Origin: Antrodiella citrinella | Taxonomy: Eukaryota; Basidiomycota; Agaricomycetes; Polyporales; Steccherinaceae | Direction: 5' to 3' | NCBI GenBank assembly: GCA_004802725.1 | Contig: SGPM01000176.1 | Coordinates: 1-54,621, forward strand | Length of the DNA stretch: 54,621 bases | Shown: in pieces, positions 43,836 through 54,621 of the stretch | How positions within the stretch are numbered: the stretch's first letter is position 1 | Layout of the letters: every line of letters begins with the position of its first letter | The notes under the pieces: generated by a model | What the model was told of the DNA's origin: nothing | Seen by the model: the letters and a program-made list of their open reading frames with translations, nothing else | The model's database searches: none | Position numbers and translations under genes: made by a program

Positions 43836-44545
43836 GGACGATCGGTGTGCGCTGCTGGCGGTCCACTTTCACTACCCACATTCAGGCCAGAGCAGTTGAC
43901 GATGATGTTTGTTTTTGCAGTGAAGCTTGTGATGTCAAAGTCCTGAAATCTGCTAATGAAACACGCAAAGTACCACCGGAGCAGATTGCTATCACGGGCC
44001 AACATAGGCTACGCACAGTCTGTCAACAGTCCCTCCGTGATGCATTGCGCGATTTCGCAATCCCCTCTTCGGTCAACTGTATGGGTCATCCGTGTATAGA
44101 TGACTATAGTCATGCACAGATTCCACAGATGCCTGATTTGAAGTTGCGGTGGATGACATTATTAGTTGTAACTTGAACTGGTCATCATTATGCCGGCAGA
44201 ACACGAGTGTTAACCTGGACGTATCGTTGTGCAACCCTCTTGTTATACAACAAGGTAACACAACTGTATTTTGACTACGATAAGGCTCGCGACGACACAT
44301 CATCTGCCCTTGCATCGTCCGCAACGGGGCTGTGATTCTAGTTGGATGTCTACTAGGCCGAGCCCGCCACAATCCACAGAGTTTTGATCCTCGCCGTCAA
44401 TTTCTCTCACCGCCATCGATCTTCAACTACTAGGCTTACCCCAATGATCAACGAGACTTATAGTGCAGGTAATACTACAATGTTGTCTCCCAACTAAAGA
44501 AATAATATGAAGCACGTCCCTATGTATACACCAGGTATGAAACAT
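43836..44545. other. Gap before repeat-precursor gene
   Basis: Frames at 43847-44176 and (minus) 44372-44073 show nothing known. The right end is the 3' flank of the minus-strand precursor gene. Confidence 0.3.
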
Positions 44546-45963
44546 CTACATCTGAGCTACCATGGCGCCATTGGTAGCGATATCAGTAAGACCGTCAAAC
44601 ATACCGACTGCGTTGTTAATGTTCTCAAGACGGCTGCCTCCACCGCTGTTCTTGCCTCGGACCCGGCGAGCAATTTTCGGCATGAAAGAAGTAGCTCTAA
44701 GTGAAAAGGCTGTGTTAGTCTGGGGAGGGGGACGTAAGCTCATGAAGGATGCTTACCCAGGTACCATGGGATACGAGGCTGGGCCTCCTGTATATCCTCC
44801 GTACGTGGGTTCGGACAGCTTGCTACGAGCAACTAGTTCGTCAACGAAATCACGGACTTGGGTAGCACTGGAAAATGCAAAGTCGGTACGCTACCAAATG
44901 AGGTGATCTGGTGCAACTTACCCATAGATGTTAGTAGCGATGCCGGAGAGACCGTCTGCGATACCGACCGCATTGTTCACGTTCTCAAGGCGGGATCCAC
45001 CAGATCCACCAGATCCACCACGGACACGACGAGCTTCGAGATCACGAGCTTGAGTGGCACCGTACACGTTAGTGCCTATTCCGAACAGGCCGTCCGCGAT
45101 GCCGACAGCGTTGTTGGTGTTCTCAAGTCGGCTGCCGCCGCCATTGTTTGAGCTTGGACGACGTACACGACGAGCCTCCAGGTCTCTTGCTTGAGTGGCA
45201 CCATAGACGTTGGTCGCAATGCCAGAGAGACCGTCGGCAATACCGATAGCATTGTTGGCGTCCTCAAGTCTGTTGCCGCCATTGTTTGAGCTGGGACGCC
45301 GCACACGACGGGCCTCGAGATCGCGGGCTTGTGTGGCACTAGAACAAGGTTTATATATGGTTGTAGTGGTAGTCAACTTGAAGGGAAAGGCTTACCCGTA
45401 GACGTTGGTTGCGATACCAGACAAACCATCCGCTATTCCAACAGCGTTGTTCGCATCCTCAAGACGATTACCGCCACCATTGTTTGAGGTAGGACGACGT
45501 ACGCGGCGAGACTCGAGATTCCGAGCCTGCGTAGCACTTTGTAACCTATGATCAGGACACGCGCATTCCATCGAGAACGAGTGTAAACACCTACCCAAAG
45601 ATGTTGGTAGCAATTCCGGATAAACCATCTGCGATACCGATGGCATTGTTTGCGTTCTCAAGGCCGGAGCCTCCAGAGCCTCCACCTCGTCCTCTGCGGC
45701 GAGCTGCAAGATCACGGGGTGCTGTAGCACTTAAGAAGGCGAAAACTCAATTATCAGACACTGGTAGATGCTCTAGGAGACAATAGTACTCACCTGTACG
45801 CCTTGCCTGCCTGCGCACCGTAGGGAAGACTGGCTACGCCAAAGGTTACCGCTTTCTGACTGGGAGTAGCAGCTACGCCATTGGCGCTACGATCAACAGG
45901 GACCGCGAAAGAGGGTGAGACAGAGGCGGCGACAGCCAAAAGGACAGCGGTGGAGAAACGCAT
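44546..45963 (-). CDS. Repetitive secreted precursor, seven modules, 374 aa
   Basis: Exons 45963-45794, 45729-45595, 45536-45396, 45338-44922, 44867-44757 and 44696-44546 give 374 residues. MRFSTAVLLAVAASVSPSFA is a signal peptide. The rest is made of about seven modules of 45-50 residues of the form ATQARDLEARRVRR, a linker (PSSNNGGG or GGSGGSGGS) and RLENANNAVGIADGLSGIAT with NVYG. Each module has one or two dibasic sites (ARR, RVRR) that a Kex2 protease could use. All introns are phase 2 and split the same Gly or Ser codon (GG|T GCT), so each exon is exactly one module or several fused ones: the 417-base exon holds three. The sixth module is divergent (KLSEPTYGGYTGG), the seventh ends in MVAQM. 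Product peptides would be Gly/Ala/Asn-rich and amphipathic. Function unknown. Confidence 0.8.
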
Positions 45964-47488
45964 GGCGAAGATGTGAAGATGAGTGAGGGATCGTAAATTG
46001 AAATTCGTGAAATATTCGTGAATAGAGTGACGAAGAAAAAGGCTAGTGAAAATGTGGTAAGCTCGAGAAATCCAGTCGCAGAAGTCATGTATGTCACTTA
46101 CCGACCAGCACCGTAGAGTGAATAGAAGGAATGAAAAGTGAGCCGTTGGGAGGGAGCTGGAGAATACAATCCCACCGTGGTCACCTTTATATACATCATC
46201 TACGCGTCTGTACGTTGTCGTCTCTTGGTGCAGCATCCTTGGCTCGACATGGTCTTTGATACCGTCCTGTGCGTTGATCCGACTTAGTCTACGGACGTCT
46301 CAAAATGAGACCGACGACAGGCTGCAGCACTCCGCCAAGGCCCTTGTGTTATGTGCATTCGGTGAACTGGCCCCGGTCTCCCCGAATTACGGAGAGTAAA
46401 TCTGCTATGCGTTTAAAGAAGGTACTGTTTCATAGAAAATGCTGTCGTACCTTGGCACTTGGGATAAGGCTCTTCAAATCGCTGTCGTGGCAAACGATGG
46501 CCAGTGAGATGTTAGAACGTTTCGAGGAATAGCCCACGCCCAAGCATCTCAAATTTTGGGCGTTCCACGACAACCTGGAAAAACCATCAAAACAACGACT
46601 GGATGACAGCTTGGCCTGGGTGTTGACGCCTGAGTGGACGCTCTACGTTGCAATAGCTTGAAGAAACTTTCAGAATCGACAGCATGTTGCTCGCTTGGCA
46701 CCTTGACGGGAGGTGTGCAATGCCCGAATGGTGATCGTGACTCTGACGCCACATTGAAAGTTCTGCCAAGCCAGGTTCGAGCTCGTAAACCGATACGGTT
46801 CCAAGTACAGATGGCACAAATGCTGTGACCACGTCAACGGGTTCGCAGAACGTGGGGAAGTCTTAGATGAGTACGATAGCTCATGGTCCTTCCAGGGTAC
46901 AACTGTTACTCACCGTGAGCCGCACATCACCCCAATTTCTTTTACGGCCAATCTCAGAGCTCCCACGCTGCATCCAGGATATGACACATGGTCCTTGATA
47001 ATACTTGGGAAACGTGAATGGTTCGTAAATGAGCATGACAATCACCGTTACGATAAGATGAGATCGATCTCTGGACCCACATCTCGTAAGTGAAAGATCA
47101 GTGCAAGACGTTGAGAAGTACAGCCATCCAATACTGTGATAATTGATGATGTCTATTGTTTCGTATATATGCAGAGGCGCTACTACAGTCGCGAGTGGGT
47201 AATTGTCGTCGAATAAAGTAAGAATACATTACACGCAAACTCGACCAAGTGCACAAACAACAACATAAGCGAAGAAGGTGCGCTGTGGCGGGAGAGGTAT
47301 ACAGAGACGGAGAAGCAGGCAGGAAAGTGCTAAAAATACAGTTGTGGTGAGGGTAGCCCGAAGTGTGGATTAAAGGTGTGAGAACCCCGCAAAGTGAGAG
47401 AGCATAAGGTATAGGGAGGTATCCGGTATTGTGCATCGTGTGGTTGTGAATGTGTGGGGTTTTAAGGTTATGAAGGAATGAAGGAGAG
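45964..47488. other. Intergenic region upstream of precursor gene
   Basis: The first 250 bases are the promoter of the minus-strand precursor (TATA-like TTTATATA on the plus strand near 46189). No domain is seen in the remaining frames (46305-46832 included). No short ORF ending in a CaaX motif was found by eye next to the STE3 gene. Confidence 0.3.
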
Positions 47489-49139
47489 TTAGACCATATC
47501 GAAGGAGTTGCGGACGGAGGATGGGAGCTCGACCGAAGGTGCTTCACGCTGGGCTTCCACGTCAAGCTCCGAGTGATGAGACAGGACAGGAGAGATTGTT
47601 CCCGATAGTCGGTGAATAGACTCGACGTCAAGTGCGGGTTCGGGTCTCGCGATCTCCGGGATGTCAATGCTGGCACCCTCCTTCTTTTTCTCGTCGATGG
47701 GTGAACCGAGATACGTGCTGGATCCGGCGGTAGAGTCGGAGGGCGAGTAGGGTGCCTTTTCATCATATGCGCCGAAATCGCCGACTGAGATGGCGGTGGA
47801 AAGGCGATCTGAGAAGGAACCCATCGAGTCGCGCTTGGAACGTTGAAGGAACGTGGGGATGGTGACACGACCGAAGCCGGAGGAAGCCATCTTGGATCCG
47901 GTGGCACTGCGGAACAGAAGTAAGTCTCACTGCCAAATGATTTGCAGAAGATTGAACGTACGTGAATCCAGTCGAGCTCGTCGAGACAGTGCTGATCCCG
48001 AGGGTCTTGGCGACCGAGACGTATGCGCTGTAGTAGTGTCTTCTTGCCTCCTCGGCGAAGCCAAACAAAGCGAAGAAAAGGAGGGCCTCGGCGATATAAA
48101 GCCAAGAGACAGTGGAGAGACCTTTCCTGACGCCGGGGATGTTCAACCACTCCCCAAGAGGGTATTGCCTCACGCGACTGAACCCGGAGTGAAGATCAGC
48201 GAGACCGATGTATTTGTAGGTGACGGGCGTTTCAACAAGGACCCAGATACCGAGCGGGACGGTACACACAACCTCCAGGCATGCCATAATCATGAGTCGG
48301 GCATAGCGGTTGAACGTGAGGTTGTTGTTGGAGACCAAGAGCTCGCTGAACTCCTTGCGGCGCCTGGAGAAGGCGATAAGAGTCCTGACTAGAATAAAGT
48401 GAGATTTCTGATTGATGGTGCAAGGAAAGAGCGACGTACTTGAGTAATAAGCAGAGATGAGACCGATAATGATAGGCCAGATGGAGTAGAGAACGATGTA
48501 CAACCACGTCTGAGGAGCGGTGACGTAACAGCCAAAATCCTCATAGAGGTCGAATCGATGGCCCTGCAGGAACCAATCTAGAGACAGATCATAAGCACGA
48601 GAATACGACCCGAAGGACAGAGAACATACAGATGATCAATTGTGCGATGGGGATCCCAAGACCTATGGTCAGGTCAATGGCGACGGAGCGCATCTTGTCT
48701 CTGCGCGTGCCCCGCACCGTTATTCCAGTAGTGATCATGCACAACCGGCGCGCAATGATGAGACCGGCAGCCAGGCCGCCCGTGCGTGCCATCCACATGA
48801 ACCGAGTGCCTGCGAGGCAGCAAATTGAGAATTTAGCGACTTGGGCGGTGATAGAATTGACTCACTGATATCACACCACACCGGAGCGAAGTTGACTGCA
48901 TTGTCCCTCCATACCATTATGTTGATGAACTGGTTCAGGCATTGGGTCCCGGCCCAAAAGATGTACAGAATACATCCTACATTCCAAGCTGTGTGTTGGG
49001 TTAAGTACAGATGTCATTTCACGCAAATATATCAAAGCGACTAACCTTGGAAATGCCAGAGAAGGGGGATGTAGCAGAGGATAAAACCGAGCAGACTGAA
49101 CCCCGCGATGAAATCAGCTTCGATCTGCCACGAGACCAT
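47489..49139 (-). CDS. STE3: STE3-type pheromone receptor, about 459 aa
   Basis: Six exons from ATG 49139-49137 to TAA 47491-47489 encode about 459 residues with seven membrane segments in the first 300. Landmarks: GFILCYIPLLWHF (helix 1), NVGCILYIFWAGTQCLNQFI (helix 2), NFAPVWCDIST and FMWMARTGGLAAGLIIARRL (helix 3), IDLTIGLGIPIAQLIIYW (helix 4), YVTAPQTWLYIVLYSIWPII (helix 5) and FNRYARLMIMACLEVVCTVP (helix 6). These match basidiomycete STE3 pheromone receptors, including the LWHF and W-x-D-x-x-T/S signatures. The C-terminal 130 residues are cytoplasmic, rich in Ser/Pro/Glu, with a KRDS-type phosphorylation-prone stretch. The receptor would sense a farnesylated lipopeptide pheromone at the plasma membrane. 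It may be at a B mating locus or be a non-mating paralogue; no pheromone gene was found here. Confidence 0.88.
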
Positions 49140-50285
49140 GATGTTTGTTCTTGATGTGGAATGGAGGGGACGGTTCAATGAACAATTGCCTGTGCAATTG
49201 TCTGTCCGGTCGAGGGTAGGACGTGGGATGAGTGGCGAACGAGCAAGACAATAAGAAAAAAAGCGCAGGGTTTATGTACAGTGCATAGATGATCACCTTG
49301 TGAGCCATTTTGGATGCTCGTTTGTCTCAAGAGCGCATGGGATGACCTTCGAGAGCACAAGCGAGCGCGACCTTGCACTGATTGGGATTTTGTTGAGAGT
49401 TCCTCATCCAGACTTGCCTTTGTGTTCGATATGGCAAAGGCACGCGTCGAGAATGAAAAGTTGCCTTTTACGGGGGATGGTGTAGTGATCATTGATTGGC
49501 GATCGAGATGCCGGCGTACTGCCGGTGTACACATGGCTATTCCGAAAAGAGAGAGTCAAAGTATCGTCCGAGATGGGATATGGCTTCCCCATCACATGAG
49601 ATATCGAGCGTAAAGATAACGAGGGGCGAGAGCAAGGCGAGGGACGGAAAGAAAACCCGTTGGAATTGGGGGAAAAGCTTGGGAAGCAGCATCAGGGAAT
49701 CAAACAAGCTCGCTGCGGAAGGAAAAGAGACCGAGGCGGGGAACGGAAAACGTTGTACTCACCGGGAAGAGACAAAGTTCAAAGTTCATCGCAAGTCTGT
49801 AACAACGACGGTTGACAAGGACACGGACAAGCACGTCCATGCGGGAGTATTTTAGGGTCCGGACAACAAGAACTTGAGGCGTTTGTCGAAGACGGCGGGC
49901 TCCTTCAGCTACGACGCTGTGACCTAGCGACCTATCCCCGTTTGAAGGTGGACTTGGAGGAGCGGGCAGTACAAGAACACAGAGATGACCAGGAGATGGT
50001 GGTTGTAAGGAAGAGAGGGCGCGACATGCGACATGCATGAGCACACCGTATTTGTATCACGACGTGACAACCTCCCAATTGTCTTTCGGTGTGACGTGTT
50101 ATTCTGTCACATTGTTACGATCATCACACGTCGGGTCACAGATCTAGATACCGACGGCCAGCTCGCACCTTGGACCCGCGTCGCGACACCTCATAAGTTT
50201 GTAAGTCTTTGGCAATAGAACAACTGCAGTGTAAGTCGGTCAATACTCTCCTATTTTAACCGTCGTCTGACTCTAGCTACAGCAT
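49140..50285. other. Divergent intergenic region
   Basis: It separates the minus-strand receptor from the plus-strand PBP-like gene. Purine-rich tracts (GAAAGAAAACC, GGAAAAGAGACC) occupy 49620-49760. Frames of up to 119 codons show no domain and look non-coding. No CaaX-ending short ORF was noticed. Confidence 0.3.
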
Positions 50286-51605
50286 GGTATTAAGGATTGG
50301 ATACGGTCAGATCTGACCAACCGCCGTACATTGCAGGCGGCTCATGCTATGTCATCTTTCCAGTTCGCGAGCATTTCTCCTCGCCACTGCTTCAATTTTC
50401 CGCAGAAGATGACGGAAAGACGTTCATTCTGGTTGAATGCCCGAGTTCGTAAAGCCTGCGCCATAATTTATTGCTCAGCTGAAGTTCTAGCCAGGTGGAA
50501 CCGGTCAACTCATTTCTAGATTGACTAACGATGAGATAGACATCGCAATGTGAGGGGCCTTCAAACGCGTTGAGAATCTGAACCGCTGTCTGACTTCTCT
50601 CATGCAGCGCTTTGACGGATCCCCTCATCTCCGGGATCGCCAAAGGCTCAACTGCTTACAAGCTTGTCGGCAGCTATGTCAATACACCGCTGAACTGGTC
50701 TGTTTCTTTCAAAACGCTTTCATCGTCACGCTCACATGCATCGGTATTTACAGGGCTGTCATTACTGGCACGAAGTCCAAGTATCAATCGATCTCTGACT
50801 TACAGAACACGACCATCGGCATCTCCCGTTTGGGCAGGTATACGAAACGTTTCATTATGTCTCGGTGCAACAATTAATAGTTGGGGTCCAGTGGAAGCCA
50901 AACAATGGCATACGTCATGGCTCTTCAGCAAGGCTGGCCAACAGATAAGCTAGAGTTCAAAAGTACGCATAGCCAGTCCATCTTCTGTTCTGCATGGTAT
51001 CTGACAGTATCGCTATATCATAGTCAACAACGACATCCGTGGTCTCATTGACTCTGTCAACGACGATACGACCAGCGCGTTCATGTGGGAATGGTTCACC
51101 ACGAAGCCGTTTGTGGATGCAGGCGAGGCCCGCTTCGTCAGTCACCACCTTCGTCATGGTCCCTTACAAGAAAACACTGATGATTCCTGGTGTAGATCGG
51201 CTCTGTCCCAACTCCTTGGCCCTCTTGGTTGATCGCAGCTCATCCTACACGCGCCGCTACGGAAGCTTTGACTAAGTTCCTTGCCACTTTGTCATTCGAC
51301 TCGGAGGAGAGTCGCAAGACGGCCAACGTCGAGTTCATCAAAGCTAAATTCGGCTACCCGGAAGAAGATATACGGGCTTGGTTGAAGACTGTGGCGTACC
51401 CACAGGATTGTGCAACCATCCCTATCAGTGTGATCACTGACACTTTGTCGTACGTGTTCACTAGCTTGCCATGGCAGAATATGCAGCGTGTTAGCCATAT
51501 TTACGTCCGTCTAGTGTGCTGGAGAAAGCTGGGTTTGTCAAGAGCCCCGAAGGCGGGTTCGACGTACACCATTTCGTCAACACCGATGTGGTAAAGCTCA
51601 CTTGA
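50286..51605 (+). CDS. Type 2 periplasmic-binding-protein-like protein, 286 aa
   Basis: Nine exons (50286-50307, 50364-50444, 50495-50549, 50608-50697, 50754-50837, 50892-50962, 51024-51136, 51196-51449, 51515-51605) give 286 residues. VLRIGYVREHFSSPLLQF, ECPSGTGQLISRLTNDEIDI, ALTDPLISGI, YKLVGSYVNTPLNWAVITGT and SISDLQNTTIGISRLGSGSQ are the features of the SsuA/THI5/Ca3427-like binding-protein fold, followed by DSVNDDTTSAFMWEWFTTKP, where the ligand pocket closes. There is no signal peptide. Bacterial relatives bind substrates for ABC importers; fungal ones stand alone in the cytosol, and THI5/NMT1 relatives make thiamine pyrimidine. The HCCCFC-type THI5 motif is not seen, so the role is open. 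Introns at every fold element argue for a long-resident gene rather than a recent bacterial transfer. Confidence 0.8.
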
Positions 51606-51723
51606 AGGAACATTCGACTGAACTGGAGGTGTTCCAGTAAATGGTATATGAAAACAAGCTAGAAGAAACCAATTATGTTACAGTAGTTGTACAGTGGAAA
51701 CACATGAAGTCTCCGCAATTTGC

Positions 51724-54215
51724 CTACACATCCCACCTTTCATCTGGAGCTCGGAAAGACACCCCGATAGGCTGTCAGCATAGCATAGCGTCAGTTCATT
51801 CCACATAAGATGTCACAATCCAGAAGGACGTACACAAGAATATATATGGTTAGTCGCCACGCGGTCATCATGCACTTGCGCGTTCCTCATGTCCTCAGCG
51901 GCATCCTCCATGATATCCCAACCGTCCGAGTCCGGGTCCAGCTTCCACAGGCACGCACCCTTGTTGTACAGCACCTTGATCGATAGCAGTTTATAATCCA
52001 AACCGAAGTGGAGGTAGTTGACCCCCACGGCATCCCCCAACCGCTCCAATGTCAGCTCGAACTGCTTCAGCGCGAGGTCGTACTGCTCCAGAGCGAAATG
52101 CGAGACACCGATCGTGAAGTCGCAGAAGATGGAAGTGTGTCCTTGGTTCATCGCCTCCCTGTATTCACTGATGGCGTCCTCGTGCCGCCCGAGCGCGGCG
52201 AAAATGAGGCCGCGGCTGACTAGGCAGACGGCGTGGTTCCCGAGGATGCAAGAGAAGTATTGCGCAGCGGTGAGGTGGAACCCTTCTGCGTATAGATCGG
52301 CCGCTTCGTTCCATCGCTCGCGTCGAACAGTCGAGTCAGCGGCCTCGCATTCGAGATTGTCCAAAACTAAGCAGTAAGAAGACGTGGTTGAGTAAACTAA
52401 TCGCTATGAAGCACAATGAATATTGGAGACTCACGATGCTCTTTGAACCCAGATAATTCTGTAAATTTGGTGGCGCATCGTGCGCAAACGAATCCGCTGA
52501 GGTGAGGCTGCGTCCTCTCGTGATCGAAAAGGAGATTCACATCAGTGAAAGTGCTGTCGCATTCTACCCACCCGCACTGGTAAGTTTCCCCAGTCATACT
52601 AGCTGCTACCAGTGTTAGCCAATACCCTTCGTCGAGCTTCGACGACACACGTACCGAGGCTATCAACTGAGACTGCATCAGAATTTGAGCCACAAATCTT
52701 CGCCATGACTTCGACTACCTCCGTGATAGGTGGCCGTTCGCTGGCATCTTTCTTCCAGCATTGTGCGGCTAAGTCCCATAAGGCATCAGGCATGCTGGAC
52801 TGGGTCATAAAGAACTCAGGCCGGTCAGGTCGCAGTCCTTCAGGGATATGCCTGTGTAGATATCCATCAGACATGTGTCCTAGCGGGGCCCGCCCAAGTA
52901 TAACTATAACACCACGAATCAGCATGCGCTCGCAGGAATCAGACGACGAGCTCTGACCTCTACGCAGACTATTCCAAATGAATACACGTCACTCTCGTAT
53001 GTCTGCCTGCTCGACTCCTTTTGGAACCGTTGCGGGTCCAGAATTTCCGGGGCAAGCCAGCGCACGTTGCCCTCGCGTTTAGACGAGTTGGCATTGCTCA
53101 CGCTATCGGCCAAGACTGCAAGACCGAAATCTGCCAAACGGACTTTGACGTTGGCATCAATCAGGATATTGTACTACGACAGTGAGATGAGACGTGGCGC
53201 GCTGTGAGGTGAAAGTTGAATCATACTTACTCCTCGCAAGTCGCCATGAACTACATGTTCGCCGTGCAGATATTCTAGTCCAAGCGATATCTCATGTAAC
53301 TAGACCAAGGTGTGATGTCAGATATCAGGTAGAAAGAGTAGAGACAGCACATACCCATGTATGAATTTGAGATGCAAGCCCATCCACAGCCACAGAGCCT
53401 CCGTTTTCACGTTTCCACAAATCAATGACCTCACGGATATTACCATTCGGCATCCAAGGAAGAACCATACACAAGGCTTGCTGGAAAACGGTGTTGTCGA
53501 CACCCAAGAAAGGAAGGACGTGCTCGTGTTTCAGACTCTGCCACGTTACGGATTCTCTAAGGAAGTCCTGGAACCAACATAAACGAGGAAACGTCAAGTT
53601 CATAAGTATAGCGCACCTTTGTGAGGGCTTTCCTCCTCGATTCCTCGACCGACTGAAAAACACGCAGTCGTTTCAAAGCGACGTCTTCATAGTTGTACGT
53701 CCCACAGAATATGTCGGAGAATCCGCCGGTCTTACTGGCTTCCTTGTCGGGACAACGCACGCCTTTCAAGAAGACTTGCGCAGGAAGTAAGCCGGATCGT
53801 AGAGAGAGCTTTAGGAGTACTCGGCGAAGCATATGGCGTTCTGGGGTCCGTGTCTCGAGTATCTTCATATGAGAGTGTGGAACAAAAGAGTCAGGCCGTT
53901 GCTGCGCCACAGAAGGTCGCAGCGCCGCCAACCACATACATACCTTGTGAGTAACATTCAACGTGATTTGCTTGTCTATACCGGGAATAAGATCTGCCTG
54001 CGAGTCAATATCGACTGACCGCAACGCCTTGTCCAGTTCGGTGCATATTTCAGCAGCGGCCGTACTGCACCCATCACTACAGAAGAGGTCGCCTTCGATG
54101 ATATTCGACAACTTCAGTTGTTGTTTGTTGCACGTCTACTCGTCATAAGAGCCTAGATGAGATGTGGGTCTTGCTCGAGAAGATGAGGTAACGCGCCTGA
54201 CAGTACTCCGACCAT
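51724..54215 (-). CDS. TKL-like kinase fused to C2H2 finger and NoxR-like TPRs
   Basis: Exons 53862-53617, 53567-53355, 53299-53231, 53173-52948, 52903-52655, 52605-52435, 52366-51834 and 51771-51724 join in frame behind a first exon ending 53944. The start is unresolved: ATG 54215 would need an intron. About 640 residues. The kinase domain has GGFSDIFCGTY, VALKRL (Lys), HVVHGDLRG with the catalytic Asp, NILID, ADFGLA and WLAPEIL, so it looks active. QCGWVECDSTFTDVNLLFDH, with a later His, forms a C2H2 finger. The C-terminal 200 residues are TPRs with GVSHFALEQYDLALKQFELT, GLDYKLLSIKVLYNKGACLW and a final PIGVSFRAPDERWDV, which resemble NoxR/p67phox, the activator of fungal NADPH oxidases. 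The fusion is inferred from three in-phase introns that join the parts. Confidence 0.72.
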
Positions 54216-54621
54216 GACTCTGATATAGATGGCATCCGCAGGGGAGGGGGCGCCAGGGAGCGTATGGTACTGGTCTCAGCGTCGTAGACCTCTTGAGTCA
54301 TGTTTATAGAGACCCGAGTGTGTGGTCTGACTCGTCTGTGTAGTGGGGTGTATGTTGATCTTCATGCTGGGAGAGACAGCAAAATATAGATTGGACTGAA
54401 CCTGTGCACAAGAGTTCGGTGAAAGTAGAATCCGAGTACAATTTGAACGCTGCACATCGCAAAAACCTCCCAGGAATTATGAAGCCACGCAAGATTCCGG
54501 CCGATCATAAGACGCCTGTGATGATTTTGATGGGGTTACAAGTCGCCGTAAGATTCCAACCTCGTGCTATCATGTATTCATATTTCGGCGCAGTTGCATG
54601 CTGTTTATAACATCTTGGTAT
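54216..54621. other. Right end of window
   Basis: This is probably the promoter of the kinase gene. Short frames near 54304-54610 show no known domain. Confidence 0.3.

Noticed and set aside
47098..48150. 350-codon minus-strand frame overlapping the receptor C-terminus
   Set aside because: It is Arg/Ser/Pro-rich, out of frame with the STE3 exons, and ignores a good intron; a shadow frame.
1..54621. CRISPR arrays, operons, ribosome binding sites, tRNA or rRNA genes
   Set aside because: The gene structure is eukaryotic; no spaced direct repeats of CRISPR type and no tRNA cloverleaf or rRNA sequence were recognised by eye.

Overview
The window looks like nuclear DNA of a mushroom-forming basidiomycete (Agaricomycetes). 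Genes are dense with short GT-AG introns of about 45-80 nt, many phases are conserved between paralogues, and several families are typical of Agaricomycetes: DUF6534-type seven-helix proteins, FunK1 kinases, STE3 pheromone receptors, adenylate-forming reductases and a PsiD-like decarboxylase. The species cannot be named from the sequence. All exon models were built by eye from splice signals, reading frame and paralogue comparison.

Left part (1-5.1 kb): one small secreted protein, then a repeat-rich stretch with a recurring TGGCTGAC motif, a transposon-protein fragment, a pyrimidine-rich LTR-like block with most of the ambiguous bases, and a short Copia-like solo LTR. At 6.3-18.2 kb two DUF6534-type membrane-protein genes face each other around an RNA exonuclease gene (Rex1 type) and a decayed serine beta-lactamase-like gene. 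A third, frameshifted membrane-protein gene follows.

Middle (19.7-26 kb): a tandem duplication holds two genes for repetitive secreted precursors with one dibasic Kex2-type site per repeat, next to a PsiD-like (phosphatidylserine-decarboxylase superfamily) decarboxylase. A third precursor of a second but similarly built family lies at 44.5-46 kb; there nearly every repeat module is its own phase 2-2 exon. These three genes are the best candidates for something undescribed: precursors of multiple secreted peptides.

At 27-28.4 kb lies a long inverted-repeat element, then an intronless ORF, then two full-length adenylation-thiolation-reductase genes (31.1-35.1 and 36.6-40.6 kb) with identical 15-exon structure, a relic of a third copy between them, a local gene-conversion tract, and the same dyad element in both promoters. 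Together with the decarboxylase this could be a small secondary-metabolite locus, but co-regulation is only inferred.

Right part (41-54.6 kb): a gene graveyard (histone H2A.Z-like exon, two FunK1 fragments, a second Copia-like LTR), the second repeat precursor, a STE3-type pheromone receptor, a periplasmic-binding-protein-like gene and a large gene that joins a TKL-like kinase, a C2H2 finger and NoxR/p67phox-like TPRs in one reading frame.
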